In this document: positions 24,648 through 34,084 of the stretch, one piece after another
How the letters are laid out: every line of letters begins with the position of its first letter
How positions within the stretch are numbered: the first letter of the stretch is position 1
NCBI GenBank assembly: GCA_003602285.1
Contig: QZVU01000003.1
Span: 451,343 to 515,342, forward strand
Direction of reading: 5' to 3'
DNA length: 64,000 bases
DNA from: Arthrobacter frigidicola
GTDB lineage: Bacteria > Actinomycetota > Actinomycetes > Actinomycetales > Micrococcaceae
Notes under the pieces: generated by a model
The model's input: only the letters and a program-made list of their open reading frames with translations
Told to the model about the DNA's origin: nothing
The model's database searches: none
Program-made: the position numbers and the translations under genes

Positions 24648-25265
24648 ATGCGCATGCTCGGACTCCGGGACCCTGCAGCCGTGACCGCCAACGGCTCAAC
24701 GACCCCCACTCTGCTCCAGCTCATTGAGGAAGTCGCGGGCGGCAGTGAGCCGGCGTTTGAGTCGCTCTATGAGCAGACCGTCCGCCGGGTGTACCGAGTG
24801 GCCCTGAATGTAATCAAGAACCCGGCGATGACCGCTGAGATTGTTCAGGAAGTCTATCTGCTCGTCTGGACGTCGGCTGGAAAGTACGATCCCTCCCTCG
24901 GCTCACCCCAGACCTGGATCCTCACCCTCGCCCACCGGCGGGCGGTGGACCGCGTCCGCAGTGAGCAGAGTTCCTCCGAACGCGGTGCGCGCCACGCCCA
25001 GGAAATGGGTGCGCTCAAGCACGATTCAATCGACGAGACGGTCCACCGCTCCCTGATGGCCGAGACGGTCCGCAGGTGCCTCTCCTCGCTGACGGACCAC
25101 CAGGCCGAGGCCATCCGGCTCGCCTACTACGGCGGCCTGACCTATGTCGAGGTCGCCGAGGCACTCAACCTCAAGGTCCCCACGGCGAAGTCCCGCATCC
25201 AGAGCGGGCTGACGAAACTCCGCCGCACACTCGAGGTCGAAGGCTACGACGCCCACTCCCGGTAG
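24648..25265 (+). CDS. ECF-type RNA polymerase sigma factor (SigK-like)
   Basis: The protein has sigma region 2 (FESLYEQTVRRVYRVALNVI, AEIVQEVYLLVWTSAGKYD, TWILTLAHRRAVDRVRSEQS) and region 4 (LTDHQAEAIRLAYYGGLTYV, VPTAKSRIQSGLTKLRR). The pattern resembles the ECF19/SigK group. The start is uncertain: ATG 24648 and 24654 and GTG 24681 are in frame, none with a strong ribosome site; the frame is open back to 24492. ECF19 sigma factors are normally paired with an anti-sigma gene, but none is next to this one. Confidence 0.85.
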   Translation: MRMLGLRDPAAVTANGSTTPTLLQLIEEVAGGSEPAFESLYEQTVRRVYRVALNVIKNPAMTAEIVQEVYLLVWTSAGKYDPSLGSPQTWILTLAHRRAVDRVRSEQSSSERGARHAQEMGALKHDSIDETVHRSLMAETVRRCLSSLTDHQAEAIRLAYYGGLTYVEVAEALNLKVPTAKSRIQSGLTKLRRTLEVEGYDAHSR

Positions 25266-25379
25266 GCCCCCGCCTACCGAACGCACCGGCCGCCTCCCCG
25301 CGCCGACTGCGCCTGGAATGGCGCGATGCGGTAGCTTGGGGTATTCCTGACCCGGTCTCGATTCACCCCAGGGGGAGCA

Positions 25380-26657
25380 ATGCAGGATGCGCTTATCGAT
25401 CAGCCCCGCCTGGAGGAGCTTTCCCGCCAGGCCGTGCTGCGCGCTTACGGACTCCCCTCCAACACCGGGGAAGCAACCTCCGGCGAGGTCTCTCCCCCAC
25501 CCGAACTGTTGAACCTGGTCCGGCTCGCGGTGCAGATCACCGGAATGGCCTCGGGTGCCATCAACATCATCACCGCGGACGAGCAGCACACGATCGCCGC
25601 GCACGGCATCGAGCCGGAGGTCTGCTCCCGGGAGGACTCGATGTGCTCCAAGGTATTCCAGTCGGGTGAGATCACAGTGGTGCCCGACGCCACCCGGGAC
25701 CACCGCTTCGTCAACAATCCCTTCGTCAACGGGGTGAAGTCCAGCATCCGCTCCTACGCCTCGGTGCCGCTGGTCTCCCCGGCAGGCTCGGCCCTCGGCT
25801 CGCTCTGCGTCTTCACGAGCGATCGCCAGGACCTTGATCCGGAGCGCCGTGAGGGCCTTGAGATTCTCGCAGCGCAGGTCATCGAGGTGCTCGAACTGCA
25901 GCTGAGGACCCGGCAGCTCGCCGATGCACTGGCCACCGTCCGGCGCAGCAACGAGGACCTCGCCGGGTTCGCGGCCCGGGTCAGCCACGATCTCAAGAAT
26001 CCACTCACGGCCATCCTTGGCTATGCGGAACTGGGCGAGCAGGACGATTCGGTGTCGGGTCCCGCTGCAGGCTACCTCCGCATCATCCGGGGAAGCGCCG
26101 GCCGGATGCTCGAGACGGTCCAGGAGGTCCTTGACTTCTCCCGGGTCGGTGGAAGCATCACGCGGGAGCGGGTCCCACTGGCCGCCGCCGTCTCCGCCGT
26201 CCGGCAGGACATCCTGCCGCTGGTGCAGGACTCCGGGGCGGGCATCACCACCGCCGACGCCGAGCTGGTCGCCGACCCGACGCTGCTCCGCGCCCTGCTG
26301 CAGAACCTCATCGCCAATGCCATCAAGTACTCCCGCCCCGGTACCGCCCCGCGCATCGCGGTGCTCGCCGAGACCGGTGACGCCCAGGTCCTCACCGTCG
26401 TTGACAACGGCAAGGGCATCGCCCCCGAGGACCGCACCCGGGTCCTCGAGCCGCTGGTACGGCTGTCCCGCGAGGGCGATCCGCCAGGCACCGGGATCGG
26501 CCTTGCGACCTGCGCCCGGATCGCCTCGGCCCATGGCGGGAGCATCTCGATCACCGACACTCCGGGCGGCGGCACAACGGTGAGGGTCGATCTGGGCCCG
26601 GCCGGTCCCCTCGGCGCCTCAGGCCCTGCCGGAACGGCGCCGAGGGGCAGGGCCTAG
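25380..26657 (+). CDS. GAF-domain sensor histidine kinase, cytoplasmic
   Basis: This 425-residue protein has an N-terminal GAF domain (about residues 45-180, SREDSMCSKVFQSGEITVVP), a HisKA H-box (ARVSHDLKNPLTAILGYAEL, His near residue 204) and an HATPase domain with N-box NLIANAIKYS, G1 DNGKGI and G2 GTGIGLA. No membrane span or signal peptide is present, so it senses an internal signal. No response regulator is adjacent; the nearest is the CitB-like protein at 32119, which has its own kinase. It follows the ECF sigma gene after about 114 bases. Confidence 0.92.
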   Translation: MQDALIDQPRLEELSRQAVLRAYGLPSNTGEATSGEVSPPPELLNLVRLAVQITGMASGAINIITADEQHTIAAHGIEPEVCSREDSMCSKVFQSGEITVVPDATRDHRFVNNPFVNGVKSSIRSYASVPLVSPAGSALGSLCVFTSDRQDLDPERREGLEILAAQVIEVLELQLRTRQLADALATVRRSNEDLAGFAARVSHDLKNPLTAILGYAELGEQDDSVSGPAAGYLRIIRGSAGRMLETVQEVLDFSRVGGSITRERVPLAAAVSAVRQDILPLVQDSGAGITTADAELVADPTLLRALLQNLIANAIKYSRPGTAPRIAVLAETGDAQVLTVVDNGKGIAPEDRTRVLEPLVRLSREGDPPGTGIGLATCARIASAHGGSISITDTPGGGTTVRVDLGPAGPLGASGPAGTAPRGRA

Positions 26658-27049
26658 GGCAGCTTCACCGCCAGCACGTTGCACCGGGCCGACAGCAGGA
26701 TCGTCTGCGCGGTGGAGCCCATGATGAGCTTGCCAACCGGCGTGCGGTGCCGCAGCCCGATCACCAGGAGTTCGGCGTTCAGGCTTTCGGCGGCCTCGAG
26801 GACCTCCTCGGCCGCCGTGGCGTCCGAGGTGCCGTGCCGGATCTCGTATTTCACATTCGAGGCCGCCAGTTTCCCCTCAAGCCGGGACACATCCGTGTCA
26901 TCGGCGTAGCCGGGGTCAACGAGCCGGTCCGCACGGGTGGTGTTCACCACCACCAGCCCGGCGTCCCGTCGCCGCGCCTCGTGGATCGCCTCCTCCACCG
27001 CTGCGTCTCCGAGGGCGTTGGGCACGTAGCCGACAACGATGGTGCTCAT
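26654..27049 (-). CDS. Universal stress protein (UspA family)
   Basis: The 131-residue single-domain protein starts [20 protein letters not shown] and has the ATP-binding signature ending in GLRHRTPVGKLIMGSTAQT. Its ATG overlaps the TctA stop (ATGA, 27046-27049), so it is translated from the tctCBA message. Usp proteins have been linked to transporter regulation in other bacteria, and placement here suggests such a role for tricarboxylate uptake. Its stop overlaps the convergent histidine kinase stop by four bases. Confidence 0.9.
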   Translation of the reverse strand: MSTIVVGYVPNALGDAAVEEAIHEARRRDAGLVVVNTTRADRLVDPGYADDTDVSRLEGKLAASNVKYEIRHGTSDATAAEEVLEAAESLNAELLVIGLRHRTPVGKLIMGSTAQTILLSARCNVLAVKLP

Positions 27050-28830
27050 GGGCCTTCCTTTCGGTTCTTGGTGCTTGAAGCTCCGGAGTGGGCCCCACCG
27101 GACACGGTGTCCGGCCCGTGAGCGCTCTTGGCGCCGGGGACGCCGGCCGCCGCACCCGGATCACCGGGTTCAACGGGTTCAACGGGTTCAACGGGATCAC
27201 CGGACGCCGCGGGTGCCGTACCGGAGGTCCCGTCGGCGTCCGGACCGCCCGGGGCGCCCGACGCGCGGGGAGTACCGGTGCCGTCATCGACGTCGTCCTC
27301 GAGGTCGTCGGTGGTCTCCGCCTCCAGCGCGCTCTGACGCTTCCTCATCCAGAAGGACAGGACGAAGATGATAATGAGCACCACGTAGATGACTGCGGCG
27401 ATCGGCGAGGACACCAGCGCCACCGGATCGCCCTGGGAGATGGCCAGGGAGCGCCGCAGCTGGTTCTCGAAGATCGGGCCAAGGATCAGGCCGACCACCA
27501 TGGGTGCAACCGGGTAGCCGAAGCGCCGCATGAAGAACCCGAGGATGCCAAGGATCAGCAGGATGATCACGTCAATGGGCGTGAAGTTCACCGAGAACGC
27601 ACCCAGGGCGGCGAACACGAGGATGCCGGCGTAGAGGTAGGGCCGCGGGATCTGGAGGATCTTGACCCAGATGCCCACCAGGGGAAGGTTCAGCACCAGC
27701 AGCATGAGGTTGCCGACATAGAGGCTGGCGATCAGGGCCCATACCAGCGCGCTATCGTTTTCGAAGAGCTGCGGACCGACCGGGATCTGGTAGCGCTGGA
27801 ATGCCACCAGGAGCATCGCGGCGGTGGCGGTGGTGGGGATGCCGAGGGTCAGCAACGGCACCAGCACACCGGCGGCTGCGGCATTGTTCGCCGCCTCCGG
27901 TCCGGCGACGCCCTCAATGGCGCCCTTGCCGAACTGCTTCTTCCGGGCGCCCTTGGCGAGCTTGCGCTCGGAGGCGTAGGAGAGGAAGGTGGCGACGTCG
28001 GCGCCTCCGGCCGGGATGGTGCCGACGGGGAAGCCGATCGCGGTGCCGCGGAGCCAGGGCCGCCAGGAGCGCCTCCAGTCCTCCTTGCGCATCCACTTGG
28101 TCCAGCCGCCGGTCACCGGGATCACCTTGATGGGCCCGTGGCGCAGCCGGGAGGCGACGTAGAGTGCCTCGCCGACCGCGAACAGCGCGACGGCGACGAG
28201 GACGACGTCGATCCCGTCCGCAAGGAACGGGCTGCCGAAGGTGTACCGCTGCTGGGCTGTGAGCGAATCGAAGCCCATGGTGGCGATGAACAGGCCAAGG
28301 GCCAGGGACGCGAGCCCGCGCAGCACCGAGGACCCCAACAGGGCCCCGACGGTCAGGAAGGCGACGACCATGAGGGCGACGTACTCGACCGGGCCGATCT
28401 GCACGGCGAATGCCGCCACGTAGGGGGCGACGAAGCTCAGCAGGACGGTGGCGATGGTGCCGGCGATAAAGGAGCCGACCGCCGCGGTGGCCAGCGCGGC
28501 GGCGCCGCGGCCGGCCTTGGCCATCCGGTTGCCCTCGAGGGCCGTGACGATCGAGGACGACTCCCCGGGGGTGTTGAGCAGGATGGAGGTGGTCGAACCG
28601 CCGTACATTCCGCCGTAGTAGATGCCGGCGAAGACGATGATTGCCGCCGTCGGCTCGAGGCTGTAGGTCAGCGGCATCAGCAGCGCAACGGTCATGGCGG
28701 GCCCGATGCCGGGAAGCACCCCGACGGCGGTGCCCACGAGCACCCCGCCCAGTGCGAACAGCAGGTACATCGGCTGCGCAGCGACGGCGAAGCCTTCGAG
28801 GAGGCTCATGAAGTTATCCACTGAAGACAC
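27046..28830 (-). CDS. tctA: Tripartite tricarboxylate transporter large subunit with disordered C-terminal tail
   Basis: The first 500 residues are a typical TctA protein with about 11-12 membrane spans and the signatures [40 protein letters not shown] and the second conserved block [20 protein letters not shown]. Family members end near residue 500; here about 94 extra residues follow, acidic then Gly/Pro/Ala-rich, including [10 protein letters not shown] encoded by a 9-bp repeat. The tail should be cytoplasmic or disordered. The gene overlaps tctB by 17 bases and the Usp gene by four. Confidence 0.92.
   Translation of the reverse strand: MSSVDNFMSLLEGFAVAAQPMYLLFALGGVLVGTAVGVLPGIGPAMTVALLMPLTYSLEPTAAIIVFAGIYYGGMYGGSTTSILLNTPGESSSIVTALEGNRMAKAGRGAAALATAAVGSFIAGTIATVLLSFVAPYVAAFAVQIGPVEYVALMVVAFLTVGALLGSSVLRGLASLALGLFIATMGFDSLTAQQRYTFGSPFLADGIDVVLVAVALFAVGEALYVASRLRHGPIKVIPVTGGWTKWMRKEDWRRSWRPWLRGTAIGFPVGTIPAGGADVATFLSYASERKLAKGARKKQFGKGAIEGVAGPEAANNAAAAGVLVPLLTLGIPTTATAAMLLVAFQRYQIPVGPQLFENDSALVWALIASLYVGNLMLLVLNLPLVGIWVKILQIPRPYLYAGILVFAALGAFSVNFTPIDVIILLILGILGFFMRRFGYPVAPMVVGLILGPIFENQLRRSLAISQGDPVALVSSPIAAVIYVVLIIIFVLSFWMRKRQSALEAETTDDLEDDVDDGTGTPRASGAPGGPDADGTSGTAPAASGDPVEPVEPVEPGDPGAAAGVPGAKSAHGPDTVSGGAHSGASSTKNRKEGP
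27166..27192. repeat. 9-bp tandem repeat in the TctA tail
   Basis: Three perfect GGGTTCAAC units (27166, 27175, 27184) are followed by the variant GGGATCACC. They encode Val-Glu-Pro triplets in the minus-strand gene. Confidence 0.9.
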
Positions 28831-29356
28831 CGAACCCTTCGAGGATGCCCGCGGGCAGGGAGACGCCGAGCAGCCCGGCGAAGACGAACTGCAGGACGAG
28901 CGCCAGGACGATGGCGGTGATCAGGTTGCGGAACCAGGGCCGGGCGCCGAGGGACCACGCGGCACCGAAGAACAGCACCGCGGCCGCAATGGGCCAGCCC
29001 AGGGGCACGATCAGGAAGGAGTGGAGCAGGACGAAGCCGGCGAGCTTCCCGACGGTTGCCCAGTCGGTGGCGATGTTCGGGTCGACGTCCTCCCCCTCCT
29101 CCGGCACGCCGGTCCCGCCGCGCAGCAGCTGGATGACAAGGCCCGTCCCGACGAGGACGAGCATGCCCGAGACCAGGTAGGGGAAGGCCTTGGGGCCGAT
29201 GTCGCTGGCGGAGGGCGGGGTCTGGATGGACGCCCCGGCAACGAATCCCACCACGCCGACGCTGATCACGATGAGCGCAAAGATAAGCTCTCCGATCGGC
29301 CGGCCGGGAGCGGCGGTGGTGCCGCTCCCGGTGGGGCTGGACGTTGAGGTGCTCAT
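28814..29356 (-). CDS. tctB: Tripartite tricarboxylate transporter small subunit
   Basis: The 180-residue protein has four hydrophobic segments (GELIFALIVISVGVVGFVAG, FPYLVSGMLVLVGTGLVIQL, LAGFVLLHSFLIVPLGWPIA, NLITAIVLALVLQFVFAGLL), as expected for TctB. It is two bases behind the tctC stop and its 3' end overlaps tctA by 17 bases. Together with TctA it forms the membrane part of the importer. Confidence 0.9.
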   Translation of the reverse strand: MSTSTSSPTGSGTTAAPGRPIGELIFALIVISVGVVGFVAGASIQTPPSASDIGPKAFPYLVSGMLVLVGTGLVIQLLRGGTGVPEEGEDVDPNIATDWATVGKLAGFVLLHSFLIVPLGWPIAAAVLFFGAAWSLGARPWFRNLITAIVLALVLQFVFAGLLGVSLPAGILEGFGVFSG

Positions 29357-29358
29357 AA

Positions 29359-30366
29359 CTACAGCAGGCCGATCTCGGTCAGGGTGGTCTTCACCGTGGC
29401 GATGTCCTCGGTGAGGAAGGTGTCGAACTCCTCGCCGGTCAGGAACGCATCGGACCAGTTGTTCTCCTTGAGGGTCGTCTTCCAGGCCTCGGTCTCGTGG
29501 AGGTCGGTGACGAGTTCGGTGAGCTTGTCGGCCTGCGCCTCGTCGATCGACCCCGGGGCGACGACGCCGCGCCAGTTGGTGAGCACCACGTCGATGCCCT
29601 GGTCGGTGAGGGTCTGGACCTCGGGGAGCTGCGGGGCGGCCTCCTTGCCGGAGACGGCGAGGGCGCGCAGCTTGCCGGCCTCGACCTGCTCGGCGTACTC
29701 GCCGACGCCGGAGATGCCGGCGTTCACCTTGTTTCCCAGCAGCGCGGCGAGGGATTCACCGCCACCTGAGTACGGGATGTAGTTCAGCTTGTCGGGGGCG
29801 ATACCGGCCTCCTTGAGGACCATTCCGGCGAGGATGTGGTCTGCGCCGCCGGCGGAGCCGCCGGTGATGGAGACGCCCTGGCCCTTCGCCTCGATGTCAT
29901 CGAGGAGGTCCTGCATGTTCTGGTACGGCGAGTCGGCTGGGACGACGACGACGAGCGGCTCGTCCGTCATGCGGGCGATCGGCGTCGTGTCCTCGATCCG
30001 GTTCGCCGCGTTGTTCGTCTCCACCGCTCCAACCATCACGTAGCCCATGACCATCAGGGTGTTGGGGTCGGTCTCGGTGGCGAGCTGGGCCAGCCCGTTG
30101 GTTCCGCCGGCACCGCCGACGTTGACCACGGAGGCCGTCTCGACGAGGTCGTTGTCCTGCAGGTCCTTCTGCATGGCGCGGCCGGTCTGGTCCCAGCCGC
30201 CGCCCGGGTCGGCCGGGACCACGATGTTGAGCTTCTCGATGGCGTCGCCGCCCCCGCCCCCGGTGGTGCTCTCGGTCATCGAGCCGCAGGCCGAAAGAGC
30301 AAGCGCGGAGGCCAGGGCGAGTGCTGTCAGGGTAGTTCGGCGCGAGCCGGCTGGGTTGATCTTCAT
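29359..30366 (-). CDS. tctC: Tripartite tricarboxylate transporter binding protein (lipoprotein)
   Basis: ATG 30366 is preceded by AAGGAAG, and the N-terminus is a lipoprotein signal (TALALASALALSACGS). The 335-residue Bug/TctC protein shows PADPGGGWDQTGRAMQKDL near the start and SITGGSAGGADHILAGMVLK in the ligand domain. It captures citrate or a related carboxylate outside the cell for TctAB. Open sequence upstream to 30873 in the same frame covers the intergenic region and opposing gene and is not coding. Confidence 0.92.
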   Translation of the reverse strand: MKINPAGSRRTTLTALALASALALSACGSMTESTTGGGGGDAIEKLNIVVPADPGGGWDQTGRAMQKDLQDNDLVETASVVNVGGAGGTNGLAQLATETDPNTLMVMGYVMVGAVETNNAANRIEDTTPIARMTDEPLVVVVPADSPYQNMQDLLDDIEAKGQGVSITGGSAGGADHILAGMVLKEAGIAPDKLNYIPYSGGGESLAALLGNKVNAGISGVGEYAEQVEAGKLRALAVSGKEAAPQLPEVQTLTDQGIDVVLTNWRGVVAPGSIDEAQADKLTELVTDLHETEAWKTTLKENNWSDAFLTGEEFDTFLTEDIATVKTTLTEIGLL

Positions 30367-30444
30367 GGGGGTGTCTCTTCCTTGAGATGTGATGTGGATC
30401 ACCACGCTCGTTTCAGCGTAGGAACGTGTCAAAGGCAGCGGAAG

Positions 30445-30467
30445 AATACGGTCGTAACGCTCGTATT
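30445..30467. promoter_or_regulatory. Inverted repeat in the tctC / sensor-kinase intergenic region
   Basis: AATACG (30445-30450) and CGTATT (30462-30467) are exact inverted arms around 11 bases. ACGCTCGT also occurs twice in the region (30404-30411 and 30457-30464). These are candidates for binding by the CitB-like response regulator. Confidence 0.45.
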
Positions 30468-30538
30468 GGTCTTTATGGTCCCGGCGATCGGGTGGAATTC
30501 CGGGCCGCAGCTGCCCGCCGCCGTGCCACAATGGGCGC

Positions 30539-32122
30539 ATGGTCCGGACGATGTCGCTGCGGTTCCAGCTGTTCCTGCTGCAGTTGTTCATCGTGCTCGC
30601 CGTCGTCCTGGTGGCCGGATCCACGGCCGTCGCGAGCCAGATGCAGCAGATCCGCGACCAGTATGAGGACCGCATGGTGGGGGTCGCGCAGTCGGTGGCG
30701 CAGCTGCCCTCGATCATCGAGGCGTTCGACGACCCGGAGCCGAGCGCCACCATCCAGCCGATCGCCGACCTGATCGCCCAGTCCACCGGGGTGACGTACG
30801 TGGTGGTGACCGACGAACGCGGGGTGAGGTATTCCCACCCGAACCCGGAGCTGATCGGCAAGGTGGTCTCCACCGACCCGTCGGTCCCGCTCTCCGGCGA
30901 AATCTACGTCGGTACGCAGACCGGCACCCTCGGCGAGTCGTGGCGCGTGAAGGTTCCGATCTACTCCGCGGCAGGGGAGATTATCGGCACGGCCTCGGTG
31001 GGCACCCTTGAGTCCGAGCTCCGGGAGGACCTCTTCGAGGACCTCCCCCGCCTGCTGATCTGGCTGGTCGCTGCCGCGCTGGTCGGCTCGGCCGGTTCCA
31101 TCTACATCTCCCGCCTGGTCTGGCGCCGCATCTACAAGCTTGAACCCGAGGAAATTGCGTCCCTGCTCGAGACGCGCGACGCCATGCTCCACGGCATCAG
31201 CGAGGGAATGGTGGCCGTTGACGAGAACGACCGGATCGCCCTGATGAACGACGAGGCCAAGCGGCTGCTCGAGCTCGACGACGCCGCCACCGGCCGGCAC
31301 GCCTCCGAGGTCCTCGATCCCGCCCTCGCCCGGCTCCTCACCTCCCCCGGTGACGCCGACGAGACAGTCCTCGTGGGCGAGCGGGTCCTGCTGGCACGGA
31401 CCACCGACGCCGTCGTCGACTCCAAGCGGGTGGGCAACGTAATGATTCTGCGCGACCGCACCGAACTCCACCAGCTCCTGACGGACTTGGACGGAGCCCG
31501 GGACGTCACCGCCGCCCTGCGCGCCCAGGCCCATGAGTTCGCCAACCGCATGCACACGGTGTCCGGGCTGCTCGAACTGGGCCGCACGGCGCAGGCGGTC
31601 GACTTCATCTCCCGCTCCGGTCACGGCGGCGCCCTGATCTCGGGCAGCATCGCCCCGGGCATCACCGATCCCGACGCCGCGAGCCTGCTGATGGCCAAGA
31701 GCACCATCTGCGCCGAGAAGGACATCGTCCTCGCGGTGACTGAGACCTCCACCCTCGAGCCAGACGGCACCACCGACGCCGTCACCATCCTCGGGAACCT
31801 CATCGACAATGCGATGGAGGCCGTCGGCGCCGACGGCACGATCAGCGTCGACCTTGAGTCCGGCCCGGAAATGATCCGCATCACCGTGGCCGATGACGGC
31901 CCCGGCATACCGGACGAGGTGCTTGGCCGGATCTTCTCCTCCGGCTTCTCGACGAAGGACGGCGGAAGCGCAGGCACCCGGGGCTTCGGCCTGGCCCTGG
32001 TGACGCGTATCGCCGAACGCCGCCACGGGCAGGTCGTCGTGGAGGAGTCGCTGCTGGGCGGCGCCGAGTTCACCGTCTTCCTCGCCCGCCAGCCCGCCGG
32101 CCGACCCCTGCAGGCGTCATGA
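30539..32122 (+). CDS. CitA/DcuS-type sensor histidine kinase
   Basis: The 527-residue kinase has a membrane span at about 10-32, an extracytoplasmic PAS/Cache domain with the CitA-type signature RYSHPNPELIGK, a second span at about 168-190, a cytoplasmic PAS domain, a dimerisation helix with the phospho-acceptor His in AQAHEFANRMHTVSG, and an HATPase domain (NLIDNAMEA, DDGPGIPDEV, GFGLALV). The family senses citrate or C4-dicarboxylates outside the cell. It is divergent from tctCBA and overlaps its response regulator by four bases, so it should control that transporter. Confidence 0.93.
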   Translation: MVRTMSLRFQLFLLQLFIVLAVVLVAGSTAVASQMQQIRDQYEDRMVGVAQSVAQLPSIIEAFDDPEPSATIQPIADLIAQSTGVTYVVVTDERGVRYSHPNPELIGKVVSTDPSVPLSGEIYVGTQTGTLGESWRVKVPIYSAAGEIIGTASVGTLESELREDLFEDLPRLLIWLVAAALVGSAGSIYISRLVWRRIYKLEPEEIASLLETRDAMLHGISEGMVAVDENDRIALMNDEAKRLLELDDAATGRHASEVLDPALARLLTSPGDADETVLVGERVLLARTTDAVVDSKRVGNVMILRDRTELHQLLTDLDGARDVTAALRAQAHEFANRMHTVSGLLELGRTAQAVDFISRSGHGGALISGSIAPGITDPDAASLLMAKSTICAEKDIVLAVTETSTLEPDGTTDAVTILGNLIDNAMEAVGADGTISVDLESGPEMIRITVADDGPGIPDEVLGRIFSSGFSTKDGGSAGTRGFGLALVTRIAERRHGQVVVEESLLGGAEFTVFLARQPAGRPLQAS

Positions 32123-32841
32123 GCCTGATCCGCACTGTGGTGGTCGACGACGACTCCGAGGTCGCCGGGGTCCACACCGGGTTCCTGCTGGCCCACGGCG
32201 GTTTCGACGTCGTCGGCGTGGCGCACACCGGCGCCCGCGCGCTCGAGCTCGTAGACCTGTTGAAGCCCCAGCTCGTCCTGCTCGATATCCACCTGCCGGA
32301 CATGTCCGGGATCGAGGTGCTGCGCGCCGCCCGGAACCTGCCGGGGGATCCCGTCGACATCATCGCCATTACCGCAGCCCGGGAACTGGAGACGGTTCGG
32401 GCCGCGGTGGCCGGCGGGGTGCTCCACTATCTCGTGAAGCCGTTCAACTCCCAGGTCCTCAACCAGCGGCTCGACGCCTATGTGGAATACCACCGGGCCG
32501 TGGCCACCCACGCCTCGGTTGGGGCGGCGGCGCTGGATCAGCACCGCATCGACCAGCTCCTGCGGCCCACGGGGCCCGGGGCCCCGGCCGGGGCGGTCCG
32601 CACGGCGCAGGGTCCGACGCCCAAGGGGCTGTCGGCGCCCACCCTCGACGCCGTCGTCGCCGACCTGCGGACCCGGCCGGACGGGGCCTCGGCATCGGAG
32701 GTCGCCGAGCGCCTCGGGATGGCGAGGGTCAGCGCCCGCCGCTACCTCGAATTCCTTGTCACGAAGGGCCAGGTGCGCATCGTTCCGCGCTACGGCACCG
32801 CCGGGCGGCCGGAAAAGTTCTACCTGTGGACCGGGCGCTGA
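32119..32841 (+). CDS. CitB/DctR-type response regulator
   Basis: The 240-residue protein has a receiver domain with phospho-acceptor Asp56 (QLVLLDIHLPDMSG) and the conserved Lys in HYLVKPFN. After a Pro/Gly-rich linker comes a winged HTH (SASEVAERLGMARVSARRYL), the arrangement of the CitB/DcuR group. The ATG overlaps the kinase stop (ATGA). It likely activates tctCBA on carboxylate sensing. Confidence 0.92.
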   Translation: MSLIRTVVVDDDSEVAGVHTGFLLAHGGFDVVGVAHTGARALELVDLLKPQLVLLDIHLPDMSGIEVLRAARNLPGDPVDIIAITAARELETVRAAVAGGVLHYLVKPFNSQVLNQRLDAYVEYHRAVATHASVGAAALDQHRIDQLLRPTGPGAPAGAVRTAQGPTPKGLSAPTLDAVVADLRTRPDGASASEVAERLGMARVSARRYLEFLVTKGQVRIVPRYGTAGRPEKFYLWTGR

Positions 32842-32869
32842 ACGCCCGGCCCCCGGCGCGGGGCCGGTA

Positions 32870-34054
32870 GTGCCCCAATGGCCGTGGGTGCTGCTCCTCC
32901 ATGCCCTGTTCCTGCAGCTGGCCGCCTATATCGTGCGTCCCGCCGCGGCCTACCGCGCCCTCGAGCTCGGCGTCGAGCCGGCGCTGCTCGGCCTGATCGC
33001 GGCGAGCTTTGCGCTCCTGCCGTTGTTCATCGCCGTCCTGGTAGGCCGGGCCACCGACGCCGGGCACCAACGCGCGGTGCTGCTCGGCGGCGCCGCGCTC
33101 ATGGCCGGGGCCGGGGCGGGGCTGGTGTTCACATCGTCGTCCCTTGAGCTGCTGCTGCTGTGGAATGGAGTGCTCGGGCTCGGGCACCTTCTGTGTGTGG
33201 TGGGCCAGCAGAGCCGGATCGCCGAGGGAGAGTCCGGCCGGCTCGATGCCGCGTTCGGCCTTTACACCTTCGCCGGATCGGCCGGGCAGGCAGTGGGGCC
33301 GCTGTTGATCACGGTGTTCGGCGGCGGCCGGGTGTTGCCCGACACCCGGGCGCTGTTCCTGGCCTACACCGCCTCCGCGGTCGTCCTGCTGGTACTCACG
33401 TTCCCTCTGGTTCGCCGCCCCCGGCGGACGGGCAGGGCACCAGTGCGGCCGGGGGCGTCCCGGGGCAGCCTGGGCAGCGCGTTCACCCGGACCACCCGTC
33501 AATCCCGGGGGAAGCTGGTCGGGGCGATGGTCGTCAGTGCCATGGTCCTGGGCGCCATCGACCTGATCGCGGTGTACCTTCCGGCGCTGGGGGTGGAGCG
33601 CGGGATCCCGGCCGCCGTCGTCGGGATCCTGCTCAGTGTGCGGGCCGGGGCGACGATGGCCTCGCGGCTCTACCTCGGGCCGCTCGTGGCCCGGTTCGGC
33701 CGGGCCGAACTGATCGCGCTCTCCACGGCGGTGTCAGCGCTTGCCGTGGGCGCACTCGCCGCGCCGCTGAACCTGGTGCTGCTGGCCGCCGTCCTGGTGC
33801 TCGCGGGGGTGGCACTCGGCATCGGGCAGCCGCTGACCATGACCGTGATTTCCCTCGAGGCCCCGACCGGCACTCAAGGCACCTGGCTGGCCCTGCGCCT
33901 GAGCGCGAACCGGCTGGGCCAGTCGGCGATCCCGGCCGGTGTCGGGCTGGTCGCGGCGGCGGCCGGGGTGGCGGGCGTCTTCGGCGTCACCGCTGCGGGC
34001 CTCGCGCTGGTCGCCGCCGGGTCCTGGTATTCGCTGTGGAAGGAGCGGGGCTAG
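32870..34054 (+). CDS. MFS transporter
   Basis: GTG 32870 begins the first hydrophobic segment (WPWVLLLHALFLQLAAYIV); the frame is open further upstream but overlaps the response-regulator gene. The 394-residue protein has about 11-12 membrane spans with an MFS loop-2/3 motif (VGRATDAGHQRAVLLGG) and a basic central loop (RRPRRTGRAPVRPG). The substrate is unknown. It follows the two-component genes after 28 bases and may be co-transcribed with them, so carboxylate or drug export are both possible. Confidence 0.85.
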   Translation: MPQWPWVLLLHALFLQLAAYIVRPAAAYRALELGVEPALLGLIAASFALLPLFIAVLVGRATDAGHQRAVLLGGAALMAGAGAGLVFTSSSLELLLLWNGVLGLGHLLCVVGQQSRIAEGESGRLDAAFGLYTFAGSAGQAVGPLLITVFGGGRVLPDTRALFLAYTASAVVLLVLTFPLVRRPRRTGRAPVRPGASRGSLGSAFTRTTRQSRGKLVGAMVVSAMVLGAIDLIAVYLPALGVERGIPAAVVGILLSVRAGATMASRLYLGPLVARFGRAELIALSTAVSALAVGALAAPLNLVLLAAVLVLAGVALGIGQPLTMTVISLEAPTGTQGTWLALRLSANRLGQSAIPAGVGLVAAAAGVAGVFGVTAAGLALVAAGSWYSLWKERG

Positions 34055-34084
34055 GCAGCGCCGACGAACCAAGAGTTGGATCGA

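Noticed and set aside
24472-24684. 70-codon frame upstream of the ECF sigma gene
   Set aside because: It has no ribosome site, unlikely amino-acid composition, and overlaps the proposed promoter and sigma start.
27088-28824. Open frame of about 578 codons on the plus strand
   Set aside because: It is antisense to tctA, whose family signatures are clear on the minus strand.
30367-30873. N-terminal extension of tctC
   Set aside because: The signal peptide and ribosome site fix the start at 30366; the extension covers the intergenic region and the opposing kinase gene.
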